A stretch of DNA of 18,625 bases from Bacillota bacterium (GCA_023418995.1 JAEZYP010000005.1:1-18625); one strand, 5' to 3'. Positions 7,943 through 16,374 are shown, counted from the first letter of the stretch. Notes: generated by a model from the sequence alone, not told the origin. A program made the numbers and translations.

Positions 7943-9547
7943 TCAACCGTTACTCCTGTATTTCGACGGCGAAATTCCGTATTTCTTCTTAAACACATAG
8001 CTAAAATAATTTGGCTCCGGGTAACCCACCTTTTCCGCAATAATATAGGTTTTGTCATCCGTGGTTTTTAAAAGGTTTACTGCTTCCTGCAAGCGTGTCT
8101 CCGTAAGGTAGGCTACAAAGCTCATCCCCGTTTCACGCTTAAACACCGTAGAGAAATAAGCCGGGCTCACATGCAGGTAGGAGCAAAGGCTTTCTACCGA
8201 AAGCTCTGTACTGCCGTAGTTTTCGCCAATATACTGCATTGCGTTCTGCGCCAGCATTTTAGAGGAATCGACCCGCTCGCGCCTGATCATAGCGCTGATT
8301 TTGACACAGCTGTCAATACACCATTGCTTCATCTCCGTCGGAGAACGCAGTGATGTAATGATGTTGACGTAATTGAAATCCTCTCCGAAAATCTCTTCGG
8401 TGCCAAATTCGTAGGCTTGCATGACCTTCAACAGCGCAGTCATAATTTCCATCAGATAAATTTGGTACTGGCTGAGAGGCAGGAGCCGCGCTTCAAACCT
8501 TGCAAAAAGAACACCGATTTTGCGGCGGATTTCCTCCTCGGAATTCATTTTAATCGCGTTTACAATTTCGCGCTCGTCCCGGTCGTCAAACAGAAGCTTT
8601 GTAGAGGTATCCGGTTCGATATCCGCAATATAAACCGCTTTCCCCTCCCCCATCACAGAGCTGTAATCCAGCGCGCTCTGCGATTCGTTATAGGAGTGCC
8701 GGATATCCGCCAGCCTTGAGCAGGGAATTCCCACGCCTGCCATCACCTTGACACCAAGAATCCGCTCCGCGGCTTTGCATACAACGTTAAGACCGGTAAT
8801 CAGCGGCACCACACCGCTTTGCGGGTCAATGTCCGCTAGGATAGCCACGCAGTCGGAGTACAGGAACCCGGCAAACCGGCAGTATTTCCCCATCATTTCA
8901 TCGACCGTCCTTTTCAGGGAAATCGGAATCAGCTCCTCCTGCCCATGAAGCGTTTCCTCTGCCCTCAGGGCGGATTCCGCCCGTACCAGCGCAACCGCCC
9001 AGCTTGTACCCTCCAGGCAGATGTTGAACTGCCTGGCCTGCGTCATCACTCTGTCCTCGGGAACGCGCCCCTCAATCAGCCCGACCAAATACTGCTCACG
9101 AAGAACCGGCAGGCTCTCCTGATAATTTCTGCGGAGTGTTTCCAAGTCCCGTTTTTCATCGTATTCCCGGTCGAGCCTTTGCTTTAGGCTGGCCAGTGTT
9201 TCGGTCAGCTCGGCTGCATTAATCGGCTTTAATACGTATTCCGATACATTCAGCTTGATTGCTTTCTGTGCGTATTCAAAATCGTCGAATCCGGAGAAGA
9301 TAATCAGCTTGGTCGAAGGCATAAGGGCTTGAAGCTTTTCGCCAAGCTCCAACCCGTCCATAAACGGCATTTTAATATCCGTCATCACAACATCCGGGTG
9401 AAGATGCTCGGCTTTTTCCAATGCCTCCAATCCATTTTCCGCGTCTCCGACGACCGCGTACCCCAGGCTCTGCCAATCTATTTTCCGAATAATTCCCTCG
9501 CGGATCTCTTCTTCGTCGTCCACCAGCATCAGACGATACAGCCCCAT
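7943..9547 (-). CDS. YesN-type response regulator (REC + AraC HTH)
   Basis: This 534-residue cytoplasmic regulator starts with a receiver domain at about residues 5-120: acidic pair Asp10/Asp11, phospho-acceptor Asp57 in MTDIKMP, Ser85 and Lys107 in YVLKP. A long middle region links it to a C-terminal AraC-family double helix-turn-helix at about 430-534, with the usual VSPAYFSTVFK and PEPNYFSYVFKKKYG segments. It pairs with the YesM-type kinase just downstream and has its own promoter. It is probably a transcriptional activator of mglBAC and possibly of gal. GGAGG lies before the ATG. No target site is proven. Confidence 0.93.
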   Translation of the reverse strand: MGLYRLMLVDDEEEIREGIIRKIDWQSLGYAVVGDAENGLEALEKAEHLHPDVVMTDIKMPFMDGLELGEKLQALMPSTKLIIFSGFDDFEYAQKAIKLNVSEYVLKPINAAELTETLASLKQRLDREYDEKRDLETLRRNYQESLPVLREQYLVGLIEGRVPEDRVMTQARQFNICLEGTSWAVALVRAESALRAEETLHGQEELIPISLKRTVDEMMGKYCRFAGFLYSDCVAILADIDPQSGVVPLITGLNVVCKAAERILGVKVMAGVGIPCSRLADIRHSYNESQSALDYSSVMGEGKAVYIADIEPDTSTKLLFDDRDEREIVNAIKMNSEEEIRRKIGVLFARFEARLLPLSQYQIYLMEIMTALLKVMQAYEFGTEEIFGEDFNYVNIITSLRSPTEMKQWCIDSCVKISAMIRRERVDSSKMLAQNAMQYIGENYGSTELSVESLCSYLHVSPAYFSTVFKRETGMSFVAYLTETRLQEAVNLLKTTDDKTYIIAEKVGYPEPNYFSYVFKKKYGISPSKYRSNG

Positions 9548-9583
9548 TCCTAAACGCCTCCAGCAACTCTCTAAATTTAATTA

Positions 9584-9612
9584 ATTGTACCATTTTTACG
9601 TAAAATGTTCAA
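9584..9612 (-). promoter_or_regulatory. Sigma-A promoter of the regulator/kinase/binding-protein operon
   Basis: Read on the - strand, TTGAAC (9607-9612) and TACAAT (9584-9589) are separated by 17 bp, near consensus. The predicted start is about 9577, some 30 nt before the response-regulator ATG at 9547. A perfect palindrome lies immediately upstream. Confidence 0.8.
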
Positions 9613-9616
9613 TGAA

Positions 9617-9632
9617 ACATTATGCATAATGT
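9617..9632. promoter_or_regulatory. 16-bp perfect palindrome, candidate operator
   Basis: ACATTATGCATAATGT is its own reverse complement. It lies 4 bp upstream of the -35 of the regulator promoter, centred near -47 relative to the predicted start. That position would suit an activator or autoregulatory site. The binding protein is unknown. Confidence 0.5.
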
Positions 9633-9672
9633 ATTGTTTTTTTCTGTTTTCAATATTTCAACATAAGGAAAT

Positions 9673-9698
9673 GTCCGTGCAGTTATGGCTGCACGGAC
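9673..9698 (-). terminator. Probable terminator or stem-loop after mglC
   Basis: A perfect 10-bp stem (9673-9682 with 9689-9698) has a 6-nt loop, about 100 bp after the mglC stop and before the regulator promoter. On the - strand it is followed only by ATTTCC rather than a clean T-run. It may therefore terminate inefficiently and let some mgl transcript read into the regulator genes. Confidence 0.55.
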
Positions 9699-9798
9699 TG
9701 AACGGGAGGAGTATTGAACCACTGAGATATGTTGGAAAAGCACTTGTTGTTTGTATGAGGAGAACCGCACATTCTATCATGCACATTCTCGTAATCCA

Positions 9799-11010
9799 TT
9801 ATTTTCTCTTATACTTTGAGAGGTCAATTGCAACAGCGATTGCGATGATAATCCCCTTGATAATCTGCTGCCACATCGGACTAACATTAATGAACTGTAA
9901 ACCGTACTGGATAACGGTGAAGATCAGAACGCCGCTTACAATGCCGCCAATCTTGCCGACGCCGCCGTTCAGGGAAACACCGCCCACCACGCAGGCCGCA
10001 ATGGCATCCAGCTCATAGCCGTTGCCGTAGTTGTTGGTTGCGCCGGCGGTTCTGGCCGCTTCAAGAACGCCGCCGATGCCGTAAAGGGCGGAGGCGAGAA
10101 TAAAGATTCCCATAATTGTGGCGAACACGTTTACGCCGGATACGACAGCCGCCTCACGGTTGCCACCGATTGCGTATACATTCTTGCCAAATACGGTTTT
10201 ATTCAGTACAAACCAAATAACCGCGGTAAAAACCAAAGCAGTTGGAATTAAAACAGAAAATTTTCCAAAAATCAGGGTCTGGCCAAGTGCGGAGAAATCC
10301 GGACGGATACCGCCGATAGGCTGAGAATTGTTGGGCGGGAGATCGAAGTAGAGCGAACATGCACCGTAAACAATAACCTGCACCGCAAGGGTGGCGATAA
10401 ACGGATGCATATCGAATTTTGCTACCAGAAAGCCGTTCAGGCAGCCGAACAGCAGGCAGACAATAACCGCCGCGATAATCGGAACCACAACGGAAATCTG
10501 AGGCAAGTTCGGGAAGAACCGGTTCGCATAAGTAGCGGTCTGCATCATAGATGTAGAGATAACAGCCGCTAACCCTACCATACGCCCTGCGGAAAGGTCG
10601 GTACCCGCGATCAAAAGGGTGAAGCAGATACCCAGAGCGATAATCAGCCTGGTGGAGGACTGCGTCATAATATCGAGCAGTACCTGAAGCTGCATAAACC
10701 GGGGTTCAATAAACATAATGATGATAACCAGCACAAGAAGTGCCAGCATAATCGCGTTATTGGTCAGGAACCGCTTTGCGGTTTTGCCCGAAAAGATTAC
10801 TTCGGAGCCAAGCCGCTCCTCCGCAAAAAACTGGAACAAGCCGTAACCCGCCACAATCACACCGAGGCCGACCAAAAACCAGGGCAGGTCGTACATTTTT
10901 TTGGTATATAAGGCAAACTTTAAAAGTAACCCAATTACTAAGATGACGGAGCCGGAAATCATGTAGCCGACCGCTACTTTTCTGCGTGGTACAATTCTTT
11001 CTCCTTGCAT
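9799..11010 (-). CDS. mglC: Galactose/methyl-galactoside ABC transporter permease
   Basis: This roughly 403-residue multi-spanning membrane protein is of the BPD_transp_2 family (MglC/RbsC type), with about ten hydrophobic segments. It forms the sugar channel with the MglA ATPase. The glycine-rich C-terminal region ANNYGNGYELDAIAACVVGG is typical of these permeases. An in-frame GTG at 11025 could also start it, but the ATG at 11010 has GAGG 9 nt upstream (11020-11023), so it is preferred. It is longer than the roughly 336-residue E. coli MglC, mainly through an N-terminal extension with extra membrane segments (about 20-75). It lies 24 bp after mglA and is the third gene of the transporter operon. 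Confidence 0.92.
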   Translation of the reverse strand: MQGERIVPRRKVAVGYMISGSVILVIGLLLKFALYTKKMYDLPWFLVGLGVIVAGYGLFQFFAEERLGSEVIFSGKTAKRFLTNNAIMLALLVLVIIIMFIEPRFMQLQVLLDIMTQSSTRLIIALGICFTLLIAGTDLSAGRMVGLAAVISTSMMQTATYANRFFPNLPQISVVVPIIAAVIVCLLFGCLNGFLVAKFDMHPFIATLAVQVIVYGACSLYFDLPPNNSQPIGGIRPDFSALGQTLIFGKFSVLIPTALVFTAVIWFVLNKTVFGKNVYAIGGNREAAVVSGVNVFATIMGIFILASALYGIGGVLEAARTAGATNNYGNGYELDAIAACVVGGVSLNGGVGKIGGIVSGVLIFTVIQYGLQFINVSPMWQQIIKGIIIAIAVAIDLSKYKRK

Positions 11011-11034
11011 ATACCTATACCTCACTTTCTCTTT

Positions 11035-12534
11035 CTATTTGACAAACTTAGCCGCTAAACGCATTACGCTGACCTGATCTGCCTCTTTGGAGTCCAGCAT
11101 ACCAGAAACCTTACCTTCGCACATGACGAGGATCCGGTCAGACATCCCCAGCAGCTCCGGCATTTCAGAAGAAATCATAATAATGGATTTCCCCTGCTTT
11201 ATGAGATTCAGCATAATGGTGTAAATTTCATATTTGGCACCGACGTCGATTCCGCGGGTCGGCTCATCCAGAATCAGGATATCCGGGTTTGTGAGCAGCC
11301 AGCGCGCAATCAATACCTTTTGCTGGTTGCCGCCGGAGAGATTCTCCATTAAGGTTTCAAGGGTCGGAGTTTTTACATTCAGCTGCTTATTTGCTTCCTT
11401 TGCCGCCTTCAGGCGCTTAGCGTCCTGAAGCACTCCGCTCTTTGCAAATTTCTTCTGGCTGGCAATAACGGTGTTATCCAGTACGGAAAGAATTCCAAAG
11501 ATACCGGACTGGCGGCGTTCCTCAGTGAGAAGAGCAAAGCCGTGATTTTTTGCGTCCTTTACGGATTTTACTTTAAAATGCTCGCCATCCTTTTCCACTT
11601 CTCCCGACGCAATCGCGCGCAGCCCGAAGAGGGCTTCAACCAGCTCGGTGCGCTGTGCGCCTACCAGACCGCCGATTCCAAGAATCTCGCCGCGGTGCAG
11701 CTCAAAGCTGATATGCTGAAAGGATTTGGGAATAGGAGAGCAGACGTCAGTAACCTTAAGCACCACTTCACTGCCGGGGGTATAATCCTTTGGAGGGAAA
11801 CGGTTTGTAAGGTCACGACCAACCATGCGGCTGATAATGAGATCGGTGGTCAGGTCGCTTGAGGACCACGTGCCTACATACTGTCCGTCTCTCATTATGG
11901 TGACTTCGTCGGCAATCTTCAATATTTCCTCCATTTTGTGGGATATGTAGATGATCGCACATCCCTTGCTTTGGAGTTTCCTTATAATTTTAAACAGATG
12001 CTCCGTTTCCACATCGGTCAACGATGAGGTCGGCTCATCCATAATGATTATTTTCGAGTTATAGCTGACCGCCTTGGCAATCTCCACCAGCTGAAGATTG
12101 GAAGGGGAAAGCGAACCGGCCATTACTTCCGGGTTGATATCCAGTTCAATTTCCTTAAACAGGTCCTTTGTCTTGCGGATCATGGTTTTTTTGTCGACCG
12201 CGATTCCTTTCATCGGGAAGCGGCCCAGCCAGATATTTTCCATTACCGGCCGGAAGCGGATTGGATGCAGCTCCTGGTGGATCATGGATACGCCCAGATC
12301 CAGAGCCTGCTTGGAAGAGGTAATCTTTACTGTTTCCCCGTCAAGGATGATTTCTCCTCCGTCTTCCTGGTAGATTCCGAACAGACATTTCATCAGGGTT
12401 GATTTTCCCGCGCCATTTTCGCCCATAAGCGCATGCACGCTGCCCGGTCTTACCTTAAGGCTTACGTTGTCCAACGCCTTTACACCGGGAAAAATCTTCG
12501 TAATATTGTTCATTTCCAACACATATTCACCCAT
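11035..12534 (-). CDS. mglA: Galactose/methyl-galactoside ABC transporter ATP-binding protein
   Basis: This 499-residue double ABC ATPase of the MglA/RbsA/XylG group powers sugar import. The first domain has a canonical Walker A (GENGAGKST) and Walker B (IIIMDEPTSSL), with a degenerate signature LSPSNLQ. The second has a degenerate P-loop region (GIGGLVGAQRTEL), a good signature (LSGGNQQK) and Walker B (ILILDEPTRGID). One strong and one degenerate nucleotide site is normal for this family. AAAGGAGG precedes the ATG. It is separated from mglB by 114 bp containing a stem-loop and is followed closely by mglC. Confidence 0.95.
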   Translation of the reverse strand: MGEYVLEMNNITKIFPGVKALDNVSLKVRPGSVHALMGENGAGKSTLMKCLFGIYQEDGGEIILDGETVKITSSKQALDLGVSMIHQELHPIRFRPVMENIWLGRFPMKGIAVDKKTMIRKTKDLFKEIELDINPEVMAGSLSPSNLQLVEIAKAVSYNSKIIIMDEPTSSLTDVETEHLFKIIRKLQSKGCAIIYISHKMEEILKIADEVTIMRDGQYVGTWSSSDLTTDLIISRMVGRDLTNRFPPKDYTPGSEVVLKVTDVCSPIPKSFQHISFELHRGEILGIGGLVGAQRTELVEALFGLRAIASGEVEKDGEHFKVKSVKDAKNHGFALLTEERRQSGIFGILSVLDNTVIASQKKFAKSGVLQDAKRLKAAKEANKQLNVKTPTLETLMENLSGGNQQKVLIARWLLTNPDILILDEPTRGIDVGAKYEIYTIMLNLIKQGKSIIMISSEMPELLGMSDRILVMCEGKVSGMLDSKEADQVSVMRLAAKFVK

Positions 12535-12567
12535 ACAGTCATTCCTCCTTTTTGTTAAAATACAGCA

Positions 12568-12597
12568 GGGAACGAAAAGCGCCAGCCTCGCGTTCCC
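12568..12597 (-). other. mglB-mglA intergenic stem-loop
   Basis: GGGAACG (12568-12574) pairs with CGTTCCC (12591-12597) across a 16-nt loop. There is no T-run of a full terminator. Such hairpins after binding-protein genes are known to stabilise the upstream message, so that more binding protein is made than permease. That function is inferred here. Confidence 0.5.
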
Positions 12598-12648
12598 CGC
12601 CGAACCTTACTTCAAAGTATTCACGTTTTTATTCTATTAAAATAGTAA

Positions 12649-13731
12649 TTACTTCTGGAACTTCTTGTAGTTTTCCTGGGTTACCTTAACGTAAGGAATC
12701 CAAACATATTTGCCGTCGGTTACCTCATAGCCTACATTTGCCTTGCTGATCTCTTTGCCCTGTGCGGCGGCTGCAGCGATGTTGACCGTTGCTTTGCCCT
12801 GGTTTTCGCCGTCGTTCAGAACTGTGCCGAGAAGGGAACCATCCGCCATTGCGGCCAGCGCGGGAGCTGTTGCGTCAACGCCGACAACCGGAATATACTT
12901 TGCTTTGTCACCCTTGTTGTAACCCTGTGCCTTCAAAGCTTCGATTGCGCCAAGCGCCATATCGTCGTTGTTTGCCAGAACTGCTTCAATCTTATCGATA
13001 CCCTGAGAAGCGATAAAGGTCTTCATCAGGTCGGTTGCCTTAACCTTATCCCACATTGCGGTGTCGGCAGCGAGTTTAACAGGCTCAAAGCCAGCCTTCT
13101 GGATTGCTTCAACAGAATACTTTGTACGGAGGGTTGCATCCTGATGGCCAGGCTCGCCCTGCAGCATAACGTACTGGATTTTGCCGTCGCCGTTCTTATC
13201 TGCGCCCTTGTTTGCCTTGAAGTAATCGGCAATAATCTCACCGGACATGGTGCCGGATTCCTCTGCCTTCGCGCCAACATACCAAACCTTGTCGTAGCTC
13301 TTCATAACATCTGCTTCCGGCTCACGGTTGAGGAATACGATCGGAAGGCTCTTTGCCTTTGCTTTCTCAAGCAGCGGGCCTGCTGCGGTACGGTCAACCG
13401 CGTTGATTGCCAGAGCGGTTACGCCCTTTGTAATAAAGGTATCAACCTGCTCGTTCTGGGTTGGCTGTTTGTTCTGGGAGTCCACAATATCGAGAGAAGC
13501 GCCCAGCGTTTTTGCCTGTGCCGTCATGTTATTGCGTACACCGGTCATGAATGTATCATCAAATTTGTAGATACATACACCAACGCTTACGTCGGATGCC
13601 GCAGCCTGGCTGGCTGCCGGCGCGGTGCTGGCTGCCGGTGCCGCACTCGAGGCAGTGGCAGGGCTGGAGCAGCCTGTGGCTGCGGTAGCAATCATCATAG
13701 TAGCCAAAGTCAACGCGACTATTTTCTTCAT
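12649..13731 (-). CDS. mglB: Galactose/glucose-binding lipoprotein of the Mgl transporter
   Basis: This 360-residue extracytoplasmic binding protein delivers galactose or glucose to MglAC. The signal peptide ends at a lipobox-like ATGC, then an Ala/Ser-rich linker precedes the mature domain. It closely follows E. coli GBP at ligand positions: DDTF, Asn in AINAVD, His/Asp/Arg in GHQDATLR, Trp in DTAMW, Asn in ANNDD, Asp in GVDA and Asn in VLND. It also has the calcium-loop motif DKNGDGKIQ. The start is taken at the ATG at 13731, with AGGGG 8 nt upstream; an in-frame TTG at 13755 has no better site. It is first in the transporter operon, downstream of a regulated-looking leader. Confidence 0.95.
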   Translation of the reverse strand: MKKIVALTLATMMIATAATGCSSPATASSAAPAASTAPAASQAAASDVSVGVCIYKFDDTFMTGVRNNMTAQAKTLGASLDIVDSQNKQPTQNEQVDTFITKGVTALAINAVDRTAAGPLLEKAKAKSLPIVFLNREPEADVMKSYDKVWYVGAKAEESGTMSGEIIADYFKANKGADKNGDGKIQYVMLQGEPGHQDATLRTKYSVEAIQKAGFEPVKLAADTAMWDKVKATDLMKTFIASQGIDKIEAVLANNDDMALGAIEALKAQGYNKGDKAKYIPVVGVDATAPALAAMADGSLLGTVLNDGENQGKATVNIAAAAAQGKEISKANVGYEVTDGKYVWIPYVKVTQENYKKFQK

Positions 13732-13786
13732 AGTAAAATCCCCTACTTTCTTCAACTTTCATAAAAATCTGCAAACCGTAATCACC

Positions 13787-13802
13787 TTGTACAATTGCAC
13801 AA
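13787..13802. promoter_or_regulatory. Near-perfect palindrome in the mglB leader, candidate operator
   Basis: TTGTACAATTGCACAA is a 16-bp inverted repeat with one mismatched pair. It sits between a second promoter-like TATAAT and the mglB start. It is flanked by GCAAAC (13771-13776) and GTTTGC (13813-13818), which could also pair in the transcript. A repressor or antitermination site is possible; no binding protein can be named. Confidence 0.4.
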
Positions 13803-13833
13803 ATAATAATCCGTTTGCTGCTTTCTGTTGGAT

Positions 13834-13862
13834 ATTATAACCGTGCAACAAAGAATAATCCA
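13834..13862 (-). promoter_or_regulatory. Possible activator-dependent second mglB promoter
   Basis: A perfect TATAAT (13834-13839 on the - strand) has only TGGATT in the -35 position at 17-bp spacing. A good -10 with a poor -35 is what an activator-dependent promoter looks like. A tandem 7-bp repeat, GCTCAAA twice at 13905-13918, lies about 80 bp upstream of the predicted start and could be a YesN-type binding site. Both points are inference. Confidence 0.4.
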
Positions 13863-13943
13863 TATAATTTTCTCTACACTTCTATTGAAATTCTTTTTAT
13901 TATTGCTCAAAGCTCAAAGAAAAAGTGAAATATATTTGTGCAT

Positions 13944-13973
13944 ATTATACTCCAAAATACGGTTTTTTTGTAA
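13944..13973 (-). promoter_or_regulatory. Sigma-A promoter for mglBAC
   Basis: On the - strand, TTACAA (13968-13973) and a perfect TATAAT (13944-13949) are 18 bp apart. The transcript would carry a leader of about 200 nt before mglB, with the GCTCAAA tandem repeat and the 16-bp palindrome inside it. The rest of the 13732-14103 gap holds no gene. Confidence 0.65.
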
Positions 13974-14048
13974 GAAACAACGGATAATTTCTGATTGGCT
14001 AAAATAATCAAGAAAAAAGCACCTGTTCACCCATACCATCCCGCGTAC

Positions 14049-14077
14049 TTGTTATCACCCCTGAAACGGGATATAAT
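14049..14077 (+). promoter_or_regulatory. Promoter of the serine hydrolase gene
   Basis: TTGTTA (14049-14054) and a perfect TATAAT (14072-14077) are 17 bp apart. The predicted start near 14084 leaves a leader of only about 20 nt before the ATG at 14104. It is divergent from the mglB promoter. Confidence 0.75.
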
Positions 14078-14103
14078 GGAGAAAAACGGAAGCTGGTCAT
14101 AAT

Positions 14104-14889
14104 ATGAAGGAAAATATTCTTAACCAATTGCGGGAAAATTCCGGTAAAATCGGTTTCTATTATAAAAACCTCGTTACCGGCGAGACCTGGCAGTGGAACG
14201 CTTCTCTGCCTCTTCTGGCCGCCAGCGTAATTAAAATTCCGGTATTGGCGGAAGCTTTTTTTCAGTTTGAATCCGGCGGTGCGCAGAAAACAGAAGCTTT
14301 CCGTATCCGAGAGGAAGATAAACTCCCTTCCTGCGGCGCGCTGACCTACCTGCACAGTGGGCTGGAGGTCACACTGGAGGACCTTTGCACCCTGATGATT
14401 ATTCTAAGCGACAATACCGCCACCAACCTGCTGCTTAAAAAATTTGGAATCGGCGCGATTAACCGGCGAATGCGGGAACTGGGGCTAAGCGTAACGACGG
14501 TAAACCGCCTGCTGTTTGACGCGGAAGAAGCCGCGAGGGGCCGCGAAAACTATATCAGCGCCGCGGAGATCGGGCTCCTGTTGAAGCAAATGTACCGAGG
14601 GGAGCTTGTTTCTCCGGCCGCTTCGGAGCAAATGCTTGGTATTCTCAAAAATCAGCGGCTAAACGGAAAAATGCCGTTTTTGCTTCCCAAAAAAGTAACT
14701 ATTGCCCATAAAACGGGAGAGGACGACGGGATTACACACGATGTGGGAATTGTATACGCTCCGCAGCCGTTTGTGGTTTGTTTCTGTTCCAATGAAACAG
14801 ATGTACCTCGCTTTGAAAGAACAATTCAGTGTGTTACTAGGGCTTTGTATGATATGCAGGCAGAGTCCCTTCCACCCCTTTCAAGCTGA
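14104..14889 (+). CDS. Class A beta-lactamase-fold serine hydrolase, no signal peptide
   Basis: This 261-residue protein has the three catalytic motifs of the beta-lactamase/transpeptidase-like fold: SVIK (Ser41, Lys44), SDN (102-104) and KTG (203-205). It starts directly with the fold and has no signal peptide or membrane segment, so it should be cytoplasmic. That is unusual for a penicillin-interactive enzyme. The omega-loop region (FDAEEAARGRENY) does not show the classical ExxLN of true class A beta-lactamases, so penicillin hydrolysis is doubtful. Peptidase or amidase activity on D-amino-acid-containing peptides is more likely, since a D-aminoacylase-like enzyme and an LD-carboxypeptidase follow on the same strand. 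The fold is certain; the substrate is not. Confidence 0.85.
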   Translation: MKENILNQLRENSGKIGFYYKNLVTGETWQWNASLPLLAASVIKIPVLAEAFFQFESGGAQKTEAFRIREEDKLPSCGALTYLHSGLEVTLEDLCTLMIILSDNTATNLLLKKFGIGAINRRMRELGLSVTTVNRLLFDAEEAARGRENYISAAEIGLLLKQMYRGELVSPAASEQMLGILKNQRLNGKMPFLLPKKVTIAHKTGEDDGITHDVGIVYAPQPFVVCFCSNETDVPRFERTIQCVTRALYDMQAESLPPLSS

Positions 14890-15006
14890 TGAAAAGCCAC
14901 GGGAAATTTCAAAGTACTTTTCGCCTTCGAATTTTGATGTCCCGGCTTGTTTTGCACAATTATTTCTGTCTGTAATATAGAAAATTATGTATGGTTAGTA
15001 TCGTCC

Positions 15007-15014
15007 GGAAGGGG
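15007..15014 (+). promoter_or_regulatory. Ribosome binding site that fixes the amidohydrolase start
   Basis: GGAAGGGG lies 7 nt before the ATG at 15022. An in-frame TTG at 14947 would add 25 residues unlike the family and has no ribosome site, so 15022 is preferred. The 132-bp gap before it (14890-15021) shows only a weak promoter-like TTGCAC at 14952. Confidence 0.7.
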
Positions 15015-15021
15015 AATATTT

Positions 15022-16374
15022 ATGACAACTCTAATCAAAAACGGAACTTTAATTGATCCGCTTAATAGGGTTCACGCAAAAAGGAACCTGCTTATAAAAG
15101 AAAAAAAGATTTTGTGCTGCACCGGCGAGGAACCTCAAACCGACCGCGTAATCGACGCAGCAGGTAAAATTGTTGCGCCAGGCTTTATCGACGCCCATAT
15201 GCACGAGGGCGGAAGAAACCCCGACGGAACGCTGGATGAAAGCATGTTCCTCGCTCTTCTGCAAATGGGTGTTACCTCCGCGCTGGGCGGGAACTGCGGC
15301 AACAACGCTTTTGATTCGCCGGGTGAATATCTGGATTTGATCGACTGGCAGGGAATTCCCGTTCATCTCGGTCTTTTTGCCGGACACACCGACGCGCGTT
15401 TCCGTGCCGGTGCCACGGATAAATACGCACCCCTGCGTGACGGCGAGCTGAACGCTCTGCTCGCTTCTTTAAAAAAAGAGCTGGCTTCCGGCTGCATCGG
15501 AATTTCATTCGGCATAAAATACACGCCCGGTATCACCTTTGAAGAGCTGTTGCAGGTCTGTCTGCTTTGCAAAGAAAGCGGCAAGCCGATTTCCGCTCAC
15601 ATTCGCGAGGACGCGGCGGGCGGACCCGACGCGGCGCGGGAAATCGCTGAGGTCGGGCGTCAGCTGGGAATTTCCGTGGAAATATCTCACATTGGAAGCA
15701 TGGCGGGCTTCGGGCAAATGGAGCGGACCCTCTCCCTGCTTGACGAATACGCCCTGAACGGGACCAGCCTTGGAATCGACTGCTACCCCTACGAGGCCTT
15801 CAGTACGGATATCGGGGAAACCACCTACGACGAGGGCTGGCTCGAGCATTACGGCGCAGATTATTCCAGTATTGAAATTTGCAGCGGTCCTTACAGGGGG
15901 CGTCGCTGCACCGAAGAAATTTTTCGCGAGCTAAGAAGAACCGCGCCAGGAACGATTACCGTCTGCCACGTGATGAAGCCGGAGGAAATTGACCTCGCGC
16001 TGCTTCACCCGAACACAATTCTCGTTACCGACGGTTACCTGCACAACGGGCAGGGGCATCCGCGCGCCGCGGGCACGTTCCCGCGCTTTCTAAAAAACTA
16101 TGTCCGTACCGGAAAACTCAGCCTGGATGACGCGATCGCAAAAATGACCGCAATTCCGGCGCAGCGGTTTGGTCTGACGCAAAAAGGGCGGCTATCCGCC
16201 GGGGCGGACGCCGACCTTGTTATATTTGACCTTGAAAAAATTGCAGACTGCTCCGCCTATGAGGATCCGGTTAAACCGCCCGTGGGCATCGAATCCGTTC
16301 TCATCAGCGGCGAAATCGCGGTTCAAAATTCCGTTGTGGTAAACCGTCGTTTGGGTCGTTCCCTGCGATTCTGA
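15022..16374 (+). CDS. N-acyl-D-amino-acid deacylase family amidohydrolase
   Basis: This 450-residue metal-dependent hydrolase of the amidohydrolase superfamily is of the D-aminoacylase type. Metal-ligand motifs are visible: HMH (His59, His61) after the GFID strand, the family-typical GNCG cysteine (Cys92), His in SAHIRED, and His in EISHIG. A TDGYLHNGQGHPRAAGTFPRFL-like segment carries the late Asp and the GHPR..GTFPR signature of D-aminoacylases. The C-terminal strand GADADLVIFD is the usual end of the amidohydrolase beta-sandwich. It would remove an acyl group from an N-acyl-D-amino acid or cleave a related D-amino-acid dipeptide in the cytoplasm. It lies between a serine hydrolase and an LD-carboxypeptidase, 29 bp before the latter. 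The exact substrate is not predictable. Confidence 0.88.
   Translation: MTTLIKNGTLIDPLNRVHAKRNLLIKEKKILCCTGEEPQTDRVIDAAGKIVAPGFIDAHMHEGGRNPDGTLDESMFLALLQMGVTSALGGNCGNNAFDSPGEYLDLIDWQGIPVHLGLFAGHTDARFRAGATDKYAPLRDGELNALLASLKKELASGCIGISFGIKYTPGITFEELLQVCLLCKESGKPISAHIREDAAGGPDAAREIAEVGRQLGISVEISHIGSMAGFGQMERTLSLLDEYALNGTSLGIDCYPYEAFSTDIGETTYDEGWLEHYGADYSSIEICSGPYRGRRCTEEIFRELRRTAPGTITVCHVMKPEEIDLALLHPNTILVTDGYLHNGQGHPRAAGTFPRFLKNYVRTGKLSLDDAIAKMTAIPAQRFGLTQKGRLSAGADADLVIFDLEKIADCSAYEDPVKPPVGIESVLISGEIAVQNSVVVNRRLGRSLRF

Noticed and set aside
14104..14889. Antibiotic-resistance beta-lactamase
   Set aside because: There is no signal peptide, the omega-loop glutamate motif is not recognisable, and the neighbours are peptide-processing enzymes.
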